In this document: one piece after another, positions 16,011-23,600 of the stretch
Layout: each line of letters starts with the position of its first letter
Numbering within the stretch: the first letter of the stretch is position 1
From: JALYUA01 sp038229875
GTDB lineage: Bacteria; Acidobacteriota; Thermoanaerobaculia; UBA5066; Gp7-AA6
NCBI GenBank assembly: GCA_038229875.1
Contig: JBBROA010000056.1
Coordinates: 1 to 26,461, forward strand
Direction of reading: 5' to 3'
Length of the DNA: 26,461 nucleotides
The notes under the pieces: model-generated
Databases searched by the model: none
Told to the model about the DNA's origin: nothing
What the model saw: only the letters and a program-made list of their open reading frames with translations
Translations under genes and position numbers: made by a program

Positions 16011-16148
16011 ACGCGCAGGTCCCAGTCGGGAATTCCCGCCTCCGGCGGCCCGTTTTCCCTTCATTCCACCCAAGCGTTCCGAACTCGCTTCACGTGCGGG
16101 CGCCTTAAGCGACGCTGGCGCATTACGAACCCGGGATCTCCTACCCTG

Positions 16149-16373
16149 ATGCCGAAGATCGACCTGGGCGATTTCTCGCTGGCGACGATTCTCTTCGCCA
16201 TCCTCTTCGGTCTCGTGGGGCTCGCGGCCTTCCGGTATGGAAAGAAGAACGGCGAGCCCCGCCAGCTCTTTCTGGGGATCGCGCTCATGGCGTACGGATA
16301 CTTCGTTTCGAACGCCTGGATCTCTCTCGCCGTGGGGACGGTTCTGACCCTTCTCCTGTTCTTCCCCGCCTGA
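16149..16373 (+). CDS. Small two-TM membrane protein, conserved hypothetical
   Basis: A 74-residue protein with two hydrophobic helices, about residues 11-28 (LATILFAILFGLVGLAAF) and 46-72 (to LTLLLFFPA), joined by a short basic loop YGKKNGEPRQ. The pattern, including GIALMAYGYFVSNAW, matches a widespread family of ~70-residue membrane proteins often labelled 'amino acid transport protein', a label without evidence I know of. The start at 16149 is chosen because the protein then begins just before the first helix. An in-frame upstream ATG at 15891 would add an unstructured stretch crossing the terminator-like hairpin. No strong Shine-Dalgarno is visible. Confidence 0.8.
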   Translation: MPKIDLGDFSLATILFAILFGLVGLAAFRYGKKNGEPRQLFLGIALMAYGYFVSNAWISLAVGTVLTLLLFFPA

Positions 16374-16484
16374 CGGCGAACAGCGCTTCGCCGCCCCCGG
16401 AATGTCGTGGTATGTCGGTTCCGAAATTCAGGGCAAAAAAACGGGAGCGCGGCGTCGGCGGCGCGACCAGAACCGGAGGGATGG

Positions 16485-17102
16485 ATGTCGCAGCGACGGA
16501 TCCTCGCGTGTTTCGTACTCCTCGCGTCGGCGTCGGCGGCGGCGACCGCTTCCGCCCAGTCGCTGACCGCGGCTGACCGCGACAAGGCGATGTAATACCT
16601 GGAAAGCACGAACCAGGCAATCGTCGACGCTACGAAGGGGCTCTCCCCGGCTCAGTGGACCTTCAAGGCCGGGCCGGATCGCTGGTCCATTGCCGAGGTC
16701 ATGGAGCACGTCGCCGCCGGCGAAGACCTCATGCGCGGAATGATCGAAGACAGCGTCTTGAAGGCGCCGCCGCGCGCCGCGGGTGAGGACGTGGCCGCGA
16801 TCGACGCGTTCGTGATGAGCGCCGTTCCCGACCGCTCCACCAAGATGCAGGCGCCGGAGCCCCTGAAGCCCACGAATCGATTCGGATCGCCGGAGGAGTC
16901 GCGCAAGCACTTTCTCGAATCCCGCTCGGCGACGGAACGGCTCCTCGACGGCCGATCCGACCTTCGGGCTCACGCGGCCGACAGCCCGTTTGGAAAGAAG
17001 CTCGACGCCTACGAGTGGATCCTGTTCATCGGCGCCCACAGCGAGCGCCACACGAAGCAGATGCTGGAAGTCAAAGCCGACCCCAATTTTCCGAAGAAGT
17101 AA
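16485..17102 (+). pseudogene. Exported DinB-family protein interrupted by an in-frame TAA
   Basis: A 206-codon frame with one internal stop, TAA at 16593-16595 (codon 37). The first 36 codons give a good signal peptide (MSQRRILACFVLLASASAAA) and the start of the first helix, DRDKAM. Past the stop the same frame continues without damage: YLESTNQAIVDATKGLSPAQW, DRWSIAEVMEHVAAGEDL, then GAHSERHTKQM. The His residues that form the DinB metal site (one in MEHVA, two in HSERH) are kept. I recall homologues reading A-x-x-YLE or AxKYLE here, so an AAA to TAA change is the simplest cause. The Shine-Dalgarno GGAGGG is intact. A restart at ATG 16701 would lose the signal peptide and first helix. Confidence 0.87.
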
Positions 17103-17143
17103 TCCGCACACGCGGAAATACAAGAAGAAAAAGGAGAACCTCT

Positions 17144-17569
17144 ATGCAAAAACCGCAACGCATCGGCCTCGTCGTACTTCTCTCGCTCGGTGTGGCGATG
17201 GCGAGCTTCGCAGCCGGAGCCGGAAAGGACCTCGAGGCCACTCCCCAGGCCAGGGCGTATCGCGCGCTTCTGAAAGCGATCGATGCCGGAGATTACGAGG
17301 CGTACAAGAAGTGCATGATGGCCGACGCCGCGAAGGACATCGACGGCCAGGTGAAACAGATGGGGAAGACTCCCAGGGAGACGATGGAGTTCTTCAAGGT
17401 CATGGAGCCGACCGACATCAAATTCACGAGCCTGGACGTCAAGGGGAATAAGGCAACCCTGATGGCCACGGGCAAACAGGGCGGGGAGATGAACAAGGGC
17501 ACGATTGACCTCGCCGAAGAAAACGGGCAGTGGAAGATCGGCAAGCAGAGCTGGAGTAACGCGAAGTAA
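17144..17569 (+). CDS. Small exported protein, NTF2-like fold suggested
   Basis: A 141-residue protein with a signal peptide (residues ~1-25, RIGLVVLLSLGVAMASFAAG). The mature part, with YRALLKAIDAGDYEAYKKCM and a C-terminal strand pair ending NGQWKIGKQSW, resembles the DUF4878/NTF2-like pattern of small secreted proteins, with one helix bearing a Cys. No function can be given. AAGGAG lies 7 bases before the ATG. It starts 41 bp after the broken DinB gene in the same direction and may have been its operon partner. Hairpins at 17603-17645 lie downstream. Confidence 0.75.
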   Translation: MQKPQRIGLVVLLSLGVAMASFAAGAGKDLEATPQARAYRALLKAIDAGDYEAYKKCMMADAAKDIDGQVKQMGKTPRETMEFFKVMEPTDIKFTSLDVKGNKATLMATGKQGGEMNKGTIDLAEENGQWKIGKQSWSNAK

Positions 17570-17602
17570 CTCGTCGCCAACCGTCGCCTCCGCTCTCCCG
17601 CA

Positions 17603-17645
17603 TCGAGAGGCTCCTCCTTCCCTTCGGTCAGGAGACTCCTCTCGA
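17603..17645 (+). terminator. Long imperfect hairpin downstream of the 17144 gene
   Basis: TCGAGAGG (17603-17610) pairs with CCTCTCGA (17638-17645), and inside it CTCCT (17611-17615) pairs with AGGAG (17630-17634) with a 3-nt bulge. No T-run follows. It could be an mRNA end structure or a protein-binding site upstream of the sigma-54 promoter. Confidence 0.45.
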
Positions 17646-17725
17646 CGCGAGCTTAGGCACCAGCGTGACTAAAACGCACCTCGGCTCCCCCTTTGCGTTC
17701 TGCTCTGTCCTGCGCCTTCTCCCCT

Positions 17726-17748
17726 TCCGATCGCAATCGGACGTTTTT
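17726..17748 (+). promoter_or_regulatory. Inverted repeat and T-run upstream of the sigma-54 promoter
   Basis: TCCGAT (17726-17731), loop CGCA, ATCGGA (17736-17741), then CG and five T. It could be a short terminator, or a dyad bound by an enhancer-binding protein, since it ends 40 bp before the -24 element. The sequence alone does not decide. Confidence 0.4.
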
Positions 17749-17780
17749 GGAAGGAATGTAGCGCTTCGAGGACCAGGGTA

Positions 17781-17797
17781 CTGGCACAGCGATTGCT
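17781..17797 (+). promoter_or_regulatory. Sigma-54 (RpoN) -24/-12 promoter
   Basis: CTGGCACA-GCGA-TTGCT matches the known -24/-12 consensus (YTGGCACGR-N3-TTGCW) at nearly every position. The invariant GG (17783-17784) and GC (17795-17796) are exactly 10 bp apart. Transcription would begin near 17808, giving a leader of about 27 nt that includes the GAGGAGG ribosome-binding site before the ATG at 17835. Confidence 0.8.
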
Positions 17798-17834
17798 CCT
17801 TCTTTAAACAGAAACGACTGACAGAGGAGGAACA

Positions 17835-18314
17835 ATGAATTTGAAGGCTTTACAACGAACCTTGTTGGGTGTCGCGCTGGTCGGAGGAGCTGCGGCGACG
17901 ACCGTGGCGCAGATCCCGCTGCCCCCGCTGCCCCCGGGATTGAACGTCCGCATCACAACGGGCAGGCCTCCCGCTCCGCGGCGCGAAGTTCGCTACGCCC
18001 GCCCCGGCGCGGATTACGTCTGGATCAACGGTTTCTACAATGACGATGGCGGCCATTGGGGCTGGGTTCCCGGACGCTGGGAACGCCGGGCAGAACCGAA
18101 TGGCTACTGGATTCCCGCTCGGTACATCCGCACGAGCCGGGGCACGATCTATGAGCCCGGCCACTGGTCCAACCAGCAGCTGGTCGTAGAAGACAGCCTC
18201 CGCGAGAATCGCGAGTGGCGCCGGCACGAGCGCCTCCACGAGCGCGAAATTCAGTCAGAGCGCGACCGCGATCGTTGGGATCGCGACCGGGACCACGACC
18301 GCGATCACCAGTAA
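17835..18314 (+). CDS. Exported YXWGXW-repeat protein
   Basis: A 159-residue protein with a signal peptide (residues ~1-26, ending VAQ). The mature part has aromatic YxW/WxxGxW-like units: YVWINGFYNDDGGHWGWVPGRWE, GYWIPARYI and YEPGHW. These belong to the small YXWGXW-repeat family of exported proteins of unknown role. The C-terminal ~30 residues are Arg/Asp/His-rich (repeating RDRD, HDRD), probably disordered and perhaps metal-binding. GAGGAGG lies 4 bases upstream of the ATG. A sigma-54 promoter precedes it and a strong intrinsic terminator follows, so it is a single-gene transcription unit needing an enhancer-binding protein. Confidence 0.88.
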   Translation: MNLKALQRTLLGVALVGGAAATTVAQIPLPPLPPGLNVRITTGRPPAPRREVRYARPGADYVWINGFYNDDGGHWGWVPGRWERRAEPNGYWIPARYIRTSRGTIYEPGHWSNQQLVVEDSLRENREWRRHERLHEREIQSERDRDRWDRDRDHDRDHQ

Positions 18315-18337
18315 GACTTCGCTCAGAATCGGATATC

Positions 18338-18369
18338 AAAACGGCGGCCCTTCGGGGCCGCCGTTTTTC
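18338..18369. terminator. Strong bidirectional Rho-independent terminator
   Basis: ACGGCGGCCC (18341-18350), loop TTCG, GGGCCGCCGT (18355-18364), then a T-run to 18368. The left side has AAAA, so it also works for the convergent DinB gene ending at 18395. Confidence 0.93.
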
Positions 18370-18394
18370 TTTGTATTTGTCTGCCTGGTTTCTC

Positions 18395-18877
18395 TTACAT
18401 CCCCGGATCGTCTCCCGAAGGTCCATAGATCGAGGGTACCTTTCCTCCCATCGGCCTCAGATAGGCCGACAGCTGGCCCCGGTGGTGGATCGCATCGAAG
18501 AGGAATCCCCAGAGCATCTCCCCGAGCGGCGCCTCCCAGACGACCTTCCCGCCCATCGCGAATCGAGCCTTCCCTTCCCAGGCCGCGTCGTCGAGCTTTT
18601 CGACGAGTGTCTCGAGCTCGGCGGCGTTTCGTTCGTATGCCCCCGCCGATTCTTCGAGCGACGGCGCCGGCTTCTGCACGTAGTTGACTTCGCCACGCTC
18701 GACGACTTCGCACGCATCGTGGAGCTCGTCGGCAAGAAGCCAGGCGAGGTCGCCGGCCGCCATCGATTTCGGGTGGGGACGGTAGCCCGCCTCCCCGGGA
18801 GGCAGAGCCCGGAGCACCCTCACGAAGACCGGCTTTTCGGCGCGCAACCGTTGACTGAAAAACTCACGAGAATTCAT
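18395..18877 (-). CDS. DinB-family protein
   Basis: A 160-residue four-helix-bundle protein of the DinB/YfiT superfamily, whose members include metal-dependent thiol transferases (bacillithiol, mycothiol or glutathione type) and many of unknown role. Seen: H53 in DELHDACEV, and the signature HHRGQLSAYLRPMG at 131-144. It is cytosolic, with no signal peptide. The start at 18877 is fixed by GGAGGAG 5-7 bases upstream; a longer reading to 18937 has no such site. It is unlike the exported DinB pseudogene 1.3 kb away in localisation and His spacing. The upstream lipoprotein gene runs the same way with a 104-bp gap. Confidence 0.9.
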   Translation of the reverse strand: MNSREFFSQRLRAEKPVFVRVLRALPPGEAGYRPHPKSMAAGDLAWLLADELHDACEVVERGEVNYVQKPAPSLEESAGAYERNAAELETLVEKLDDAAWEGKARFAMGGKVVWEAPLGEMLWGFLFDAIHHRGQLSAYLRPMGGKVPSIYGPSGDDPGM

Positions 18878-18981
18878 CGCTCTCCTCCAGACGTTCGCGT
18901 TTCCCGGCGACTCCCGCCTGGCCTTCCGCAATGACACTGTACGTCCGGCGCGGTTCCCGACAGAGCCGTTGGCCCGGCGCG

Positions 18982-19455
18982 CTACGGGAGGAGCCGAAGC
19001 GTGTCCTCCGCCACCGCGTCGCCCCCGTGCACGCCGTCGGCCGTGAGCGACGCGCGCACCGTGAGTGTCTGCCCTGCGGAGCCCGTCGGAAGGAGACCCG
19101 TCACGTGGACGTGCAGGCGGGACTGTGAATTCGAGTCGAGCGTATTCAGGTTCCAGTCGACGGTGGCCCCCGTGCCGTTGGAGAAAGTCGCCGACGTTCC
19201 GGACGACGCCTCGACGGACGTCACCAGGAGAGGCGCCGGGAGTATCACGGAAACGCGCCCGTTTCGAACGTTGTTGATGCCGATGGCGACCGCCTCGACG
19301 TCAATCGTGAAGCTTTCTCCGGAGCGGGCCGACTCCGGCGCGTCGACCCGGGCGCTGGCGAACGCACCCGGGGCGGTGGTCGTGTCCGTGTCCTTGCAGC
19401 CGATCGAGGCGGAGAAGAGCAGGGCCGGCAGCAGCGCAATGCGAAGTGTCTTCAT
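18982..19455 (-). CDS. Lipoprotein with Ig/cohesin-like beta domain
   Basis: A 157-residue protein. The N-terminus MKTLRIALLPALLFSASIGC is a lipoprotein signal peptide, with Cys at residue 20 (S-I-G-C; the -3 Ser is not ideal). The mature part is beta-rich, with ESARSGESFTIDVEAVAIGINNVRNGRVSVILPA and later GLLPTGSAGQTLTVRASLTAD, like cohesin or Ig-type domains that present ligands at the surface. No enzyme signature is seen. GGAGG lies 8 bases before the ATG. It is divergent from the arginase-family gene across 78 bp that contain a TGTGTGA/TCACACA inverted repeat. Confidence 0.82.
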   Translation of the reverse strand: MKTLRIALLPALLFSASIGCKDTDTTTAPGAFASARVDAPESARSGESFTIDVEAVAIGINNVRNGRVSVILPAPLLVTSVEASSGTSATFSNGTGATVDWNLNTLDSNSQSRLHVHVTGLLPTGSAGQTLTVRASLTADGVHGGDAVAEDTLRLLP

Positions 19456-19467
19456 CGAGGTCCTCCA

Positions 19468-19497
19468 TGTGTGACGACGCGAGAAGATCTTCACACA
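19468..19497. promoter_or_regulatory. Inverted repeat between divergent lipoprotein and arginase-family genes
   Basis: TGTGTGA (19468-19474) and TCACACA (19491-19497) are a perfect 7-bp dyad with a 16-bp spacer. The spacer end carries a GAAGATCTTC palindrome overlapping the right arm. The spacing does not fit the Crp/Fnr operator. Candidate shared operator. Confidence 0.45.
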
Positions 19498-19533
19498 AGG
19501 GGTGGTTTGATCGGCAGCGGGAGGGCCGGAAAG

Positions 19534-20310
19534 ATGACGCATTCGGGCCGCGGGACGCAAATACCGCAGACGCTCACTGTTCCCTTCCACGTGGGCGAAT
19601 TCGTCGAGGGATTTTATCGGCCCGCCGGCTCCCGGTCCATCCAGCCGGAACTGGCAGCCGGCACCTCCCAGGAGCGGATGATCGCGCTTTTTCGGGAGGT
19701 GGCAGAAGAGGTGGAACGAAGCGGAGCGTCGCTCGTCTATGCGGCGGATTGCATGGCCCCTCTCGGCGTGCTCGCGGGGCTTCACCGCCGCGGCGTGTCC
19801 CCGTGCGTGGTCTGGCTCGACGCCCACGGCGACTTCAACACCTGGGACACCACACCCTCGGGATACATCGGCGGGATGCCCGTGGCGATGCTGACGGGAC
19901 GGGGGGAACAGACGATCGTCGAGGCGCTCGGGCTGCCGGTGATCGACGAGGCGCGCTTCCTGATCTCGGATGCCCGTGACCTCGATCCCGGGGAAGGCGT
20001 GGCGCTCGCCCGGTCCCGCGTTCGTGTCGTCCCCGCGGAAAAGATCGCGCAGGAGATCCCGCCGGACCTCCCGATCTACGTGCACCTGGACGTCGACGTG
20101 GTCACACCCTCCGAAATGCCCGCGCTCCGATTTCCGGCTAAGGGAGGCCCGTCGCTCGCGGCGGTCGAATCCTCGTTGCGCTCGCTCGCGCGGATGGGCC
20201 GGGTGGTCTGCACGACCGTCGCGTGCACGTGGGACCCGGGGAGTTCGGGGGCGAACGCCGCGGCAGCCGCAACGGAGCGACTCGTCGCCGCATTGAGGGA
20301 ACGCGTCTAA
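19534..20310 (+). CDS. Arginase/agmatinase-superfamily protein
   Basis: A 258-residue protein of the ureohydrolase (arginase) fold, which normally hydrolyses guanidino or formimino groups with two Mn ions. The second and third metal motifs are present: D96-A-H98-G-D100 in VVWLDAHGDFNT and D186-V-D188 in VHLDVDVV. The first motif, usually GGDHS, reads A-A-D72-C73, so the usual first His ligand is Cys. The total length is near the short end for the family. Activity is uncertain. The start at 19534 has GGGAGGG about 9 bases upstream; a TTG at 19507 is an alternative. Its 3' neighbour is a repeat region. Confidence 0.83.
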   Translation: MTHSGRGTQIPQTLTVPFHVGEFVEGFYRPAGSRSIQPELAAGTSQERMIALFREVAEEVERSGASLVYAADCMAPLGVLAGLHRRGVSPCVVWLDAHGDFNTWDTTPSGYIGGMPVAMLTGRGEQTIVEALGLPVIDEARFLISDARDLDPGEGVALARSRVRVVPAEKIAQEIPPDLPIYVHLDVDVVTPSEMPALRFPAKGGPSLAAVESSLRSLARMGRVVCTTVACTWDPGSSGANAAAAATERLVAALRERV

Positions 20311-20325
20311 GCCGGGCCCCCTGAA

Positions 20326-20388
20326 GTTCCGATTCCCGCTTCCCGATTCCCCCTTACCGCTTCCCGCTTACCGCTTACCGCTTCCCAC
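20326..20388 (+). repeat. Heptanucleotide tandem repeat, 9 in-phase copies (TTCCCGC/TTACCGC)
   Basis: Nine heptamers without slip: GTTCCGA, TTCCCGC, TTCCCGA, TTCCCCC, TTACCGC, TTCCCGC, TTACCGC, TTACCGC, TTCCCAC. The array begins 15 bases after the arginase-family stop. It ends at the stop codon of the minus-strand remnant. Confidence 0.93.
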
Positions 20389-20498
20389 TAAGGGACGACT
20401 CTCAGCGTTCCCGTCATGTTGTCGTGGCCGATCCCGCAGGACGAGTTCGTGCAAGCGCCCGGCGTCTTCACCCAGGTGTCCGTCGGGCGACGGTGAGG
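20388..20498 (-). pseudogene. Cupredoxin-like C-terminal remnant
   Basis: On the minus strand an open stretch of 36 codons ends at TAG (20388-20390) and is preceded by an in-frame TAG (20499-20501). It reads TDTWVKTPGACTNSSCGIGHDNMTGTLRVVP at its end. The C-x3-H-x2-M followed by TGTLRVV is close to the copper-ligand end of type-1 copper (plastocyanin-like) domains. There is no start codon, Shine-Dalgarno or N-terminal domain; the sequence upstream is heptamer repeat. Likely a fragment of a decayed gene, but short, so chance is possible. Confidence 0.4.
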
Positions 20499-20516
20499 CT
20501 ATGGAGCCTGGGAGAC

Positions 20517-20554
20517 CGTTAACCGTCAGCCGTCAGCCATCAGCAGCCGTCAGC
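20517..20554 (+). repeat. Heptanucleotide tandem repeat, 5 copies (CGTCAGC)
   Basis: CGTTAAC, CGTCAGC, CGTCAGC, CATCAGC, then a 3-base slip (AGC) and another CGTCAGC (20548-20554). Confidence 0.85.
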
Positions 20555-20671
20555 AGCAGGCCGCGCATCGGGAGCCGAGCGACCCCGGGAGCGAGACGGC
20601 CGCCGTACTCCGCGGTCCACTCAGAGGTGAGTCGCGTTCGGATCACTTCGTCCCTCGCCCTTCCCCTACAC

Positions 20672-23600
20672 CTACCCCGCCGCTTCCGCCAGGTCCGGCA
20701 CTCCGTTGTCCACGTCGAGATCCTTTCCGGTGGCCTTGTGGGTCCTCGCCACCAGGACGTAGATCGACGGAACGACGAAGAGCGTGAACACGGTCCCGAT
20801 GATCATCCCGCTGACGAGCATGATCCCGATGCTGTTTCGGGCGCCCGCTCCGGGACCGCGCGCAAAGACCAGGGGCATGTGGCCGACGACAGTCGCCGCC
20901 GTCGTCATCAGAACGGGTCGCAGGCGGGTCGCGGCGGCTTCGATGACCGCGCGGACCTTATCGGCGCCCTCCTCCTGGAGGTGATTGGCGAACTCGACGA
21001 TCAGGATCCCGTTCTTCGCGATCAGGCCGACCAGCGTGATCAACCCGACCTGGCTGTAAATGTTGAGCGTCGTGAAGCCGAGGAACGAGAACAGGAGCGA
21101 GCCGGCGAGGGCCAGAGGCACCGAGCCCGCCAGGATGATGAACGGATCGCGGAAGCTCTCGAACTGTGCCGCCAACACGAGGTAGATCAGGATTCCGGAA
21201 AGAAGGAACGTCCCGAGGAACTTGCCGCCTTCCGTGCGCACCTGGCGGGACTCGCCCGCGTAGTCGACGCTGAACCCGGCCGGGAGAATCTTCTTCGCTT
21301 CTCCTTCCAGAAATTCGAGCGCGGTGACGAGAGACACGCCCGGCGGGATGACCCCCTGGATGTGGACCGCGTTCAGCTGCTGGAACCGCTTCAGCTCACG
21401 CGGCTCCGTCGTCGTCTTCAGAGTCGCAAAGGTCGAGAGGGGGATGAGCTTGTCGTTCGAGCCGCGCACGTAGATCTGCGACAGCTGATCCGGCGTGAGC
21501 CGCTCCGAACGTTTGACCTGCGGGATGACCTTGTAGCTGCGCCCCTGGACGCTGAATCGGTTGACGTAGTTGCCGCCGAGGAGGGTCGAGAGATCCTTCC
21601 CGGCCTGCGCGAGGTCGACGCCCTGCGACCGCAGCTTGTCGCGGTCGAACACGACCTCCGCCTGCGGCTGGTCGAACTTGAGGTCCGAGTCGGCGTACAT
21701 GAACTTGCCGCTCGCGAAGGCCTTTCCGACGAGCTGGTTCGCGATATCCGCCAGCTGCTGGGGCTCGGCGGTCGACGTGATGACGAAATCGACAGGGAAG
21801 CTTCCCCCGCCGGGAAGCGCCGGCGGCACGAGCGGGATCACGCGGATCCCGGGGATCTTCGAAACTCCCCCGGCCACCTCCAGCTGGAGCTGAGGAGTGC
21901 TTTTCTTCCGCTCATCCCACGGTTTCGTCACCATGCCGGAGAATCCGCCGCCCGGGAACGTGAGCTGAAACGTCGCGCGGGTCTCCGGAAAGGATTGAAA
22001 AACGTCGTTGACCTGGCGGGTGAAGAGCGTTGTCTGGTCGAGCGTCGCGTTCGGCGCCGCCTGGATGATCCCGAACACGATGCTCTGGTCCTCCGTGGGC
22101 GCGAGCTCCTTCTGGGAAAACATGTAGAAAGGGAAAATCAGCGCGGTGACGATCGCCCACAGTACGAAGACAACCGCGCGGTAGTTGAGCGTCCCGGTCA
22201 GAATGGATGTATAGCGGCGGCGGACGCCGTCGAAGCGACGGTTGACCCAGCCCGCGAAGCCCTTCTCCGTCGCTCCGGCGCGGAGCAGTCTCGAGCTCAT
22301 CATCGGAGAGAGCGTCAGGGCGACGATGCCCGAAACGATCACCGCGCCCGCCAGCGTAAAGGCGAACTCCCTGAAAAGCGCTCCCGTCAGTCCGCCCTGA
22401 AGCCCGACCGGCGCGTAGACGGCCGCGAGCGTGATCGTCATGGCGATGATCGGTCCCCGGAGCTCCCGCGCGGCGTGGATCGCAGCCTCGAAGGGCTTCT
22501 GCCCCATGTGCAGATGCCGCTCGACGTTTTCGACCATGACGATCGCATCGTCGACCACGAGGCCGACCGACAGCACGATGGCGAGGAGCGTCAGCAGATT
22601 GATCGTGAATCCCGCGATGAGCATCAGGAAGACTGCTCCGACGAGCGAAATCGGAATTGCGACGATCGGGATCAGGACCGAGCGGAACGAACCCAAGAAG
22701 AGAAAGATGACGATGATGACGATGACGAGCGTCTCGGACAGGGTCTTCAGGACTTCGCTGATCGCCTTGTCGATGTAGAGCGTCGAGTCGTATGGAATGC
22801 CGGAGGTCATCCCGGCGGGCAGCGACCCCTGGACCTGCTTCATCTCCTCGCGAACCTTCCGGATCACGTCGAGGGAGTTCGCGGTCGGAAGCACCCAGAT
22901 ACCCATGAAAGTGGCCGTCTGACCGTTGAAACGGACGTCCTCCTGGTAGTTCTCCGCGCCGAGCACGACGTCCGCAATCTCGGACAGCCGCACGACGGTG
23001 CCCTTCTCCTGCTTGACGACGAGCTGCTTGAACTCATCGACGGTCTGCAGGCTCGTGTTCGCGACCAGGTTCACCGAAACCATCGATCCCTTGGTGCTCC
23101 CCAGCGCGGACAGGTAGTTGTTCGCGCCGAGGAGATCGCGGACCTGAGACGGAGAGATTCCGAGCGCCGCCATCTTCTCGGGCTTCAGCCAGATCCGCAT
23201 CGCGAAGACGCGAGCCCCCAGAATGTCCGCCCGCTGCACGCCCGAGACAGCTGACAGCTTCGGCTGCACGACGCGGGTCAGGTAGTCGGTGATCTGATTC
23301 TGGTCGAGGTCCTTCGAGGCGAAGCCCAGATACATCGAGGCAAACTGCGTGTCGGCGGTCTGCAGCTCGATGACGGGCGCCTGCGCCTCCGGAGGCAGGT
23401 CGTTGCGCACCTGCGCGACCTTCGTCTGGATCTGGGTGAGAGCGGCATTCGCGTCGTAGTTCAACTTCAGGTGCACCGTGATCGTGCTGACGCTCTGGGC
23501 GCTCGAGGACTCGAGATAGTCGATGCCGTCGGCGCTCGCGATCACGCGCTCGAGCGGGCTCGTCAGAAAGCCCCGGACGAGATCAGCGTTCGCGCCGACG

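Larger units (their letters stand above)
15689..16148. other. Intergenic region, 460 bp, with structured elements
   Basis: I find no convincing gene. It contains a REP-like palindrome (15792-15823), a perfect CTCCGC-TGAA-GCGGAG hairpin (15901-15916), and a sigma-70-like pair TTGTTT (15929-15934) and TTTATA (15952-15957) with 17-bp spacing. A terminator-like hairpin with a T-run (15974-16010) follows. The last 130 bases before the small membrane gene look unremarkable. Confidence 0.5.
20311..20671. other. Intergenic degenerate region, 361 bp
   Basis: No intact gene. In order it holds a nine-copy heptamer array, a 36-codon minus-strand remnant resembling a cupredoxin C-terminus, a second heptamer array, and ~110 bp with nothing recognisable before the RND permease stop. 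Confidence 0.75.

Noticed and set aside
15891..16148. Upstream extension of the small membrane protein to the ATG at 15891
   Set aside because: It would cross a promoter-like pair and a terminator-like hairpin and adds an unstructured Arg/Ser-rich stretch.
16149..16373. Amino-acid transporter
   Set aside because: That label attached to the family has no support I know; 74 residues with two helices is not a known carrier.
16593..16595. TAA in the DinB gene as programmed recoding
   Set aside because: Selenocysteine uses TGA and pyrrolysine TAG; no recoding structure is apparent. Nonsense mutation or error is simpler.
19468..19497. Crp/Fnr site (TGTGA-N6-TCACA)
   Set aside because: The half-sites match but the spacer is 16 bp, not 6, so only a generic dyad is claimed.
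20326..20554. CRISPR array
   Set aside because: Units are 7 bp and contiguous, without unique spacers, and no cas gene is present.
20501..23254. A 917-codon open frame on the plus strand opposite the RND permease
   Set aside because: It is antisense to a gene with complete family motifs and is very rich in Arg, Asp and Glu, as expected from GC-rich third-position bias. No family resemblance.
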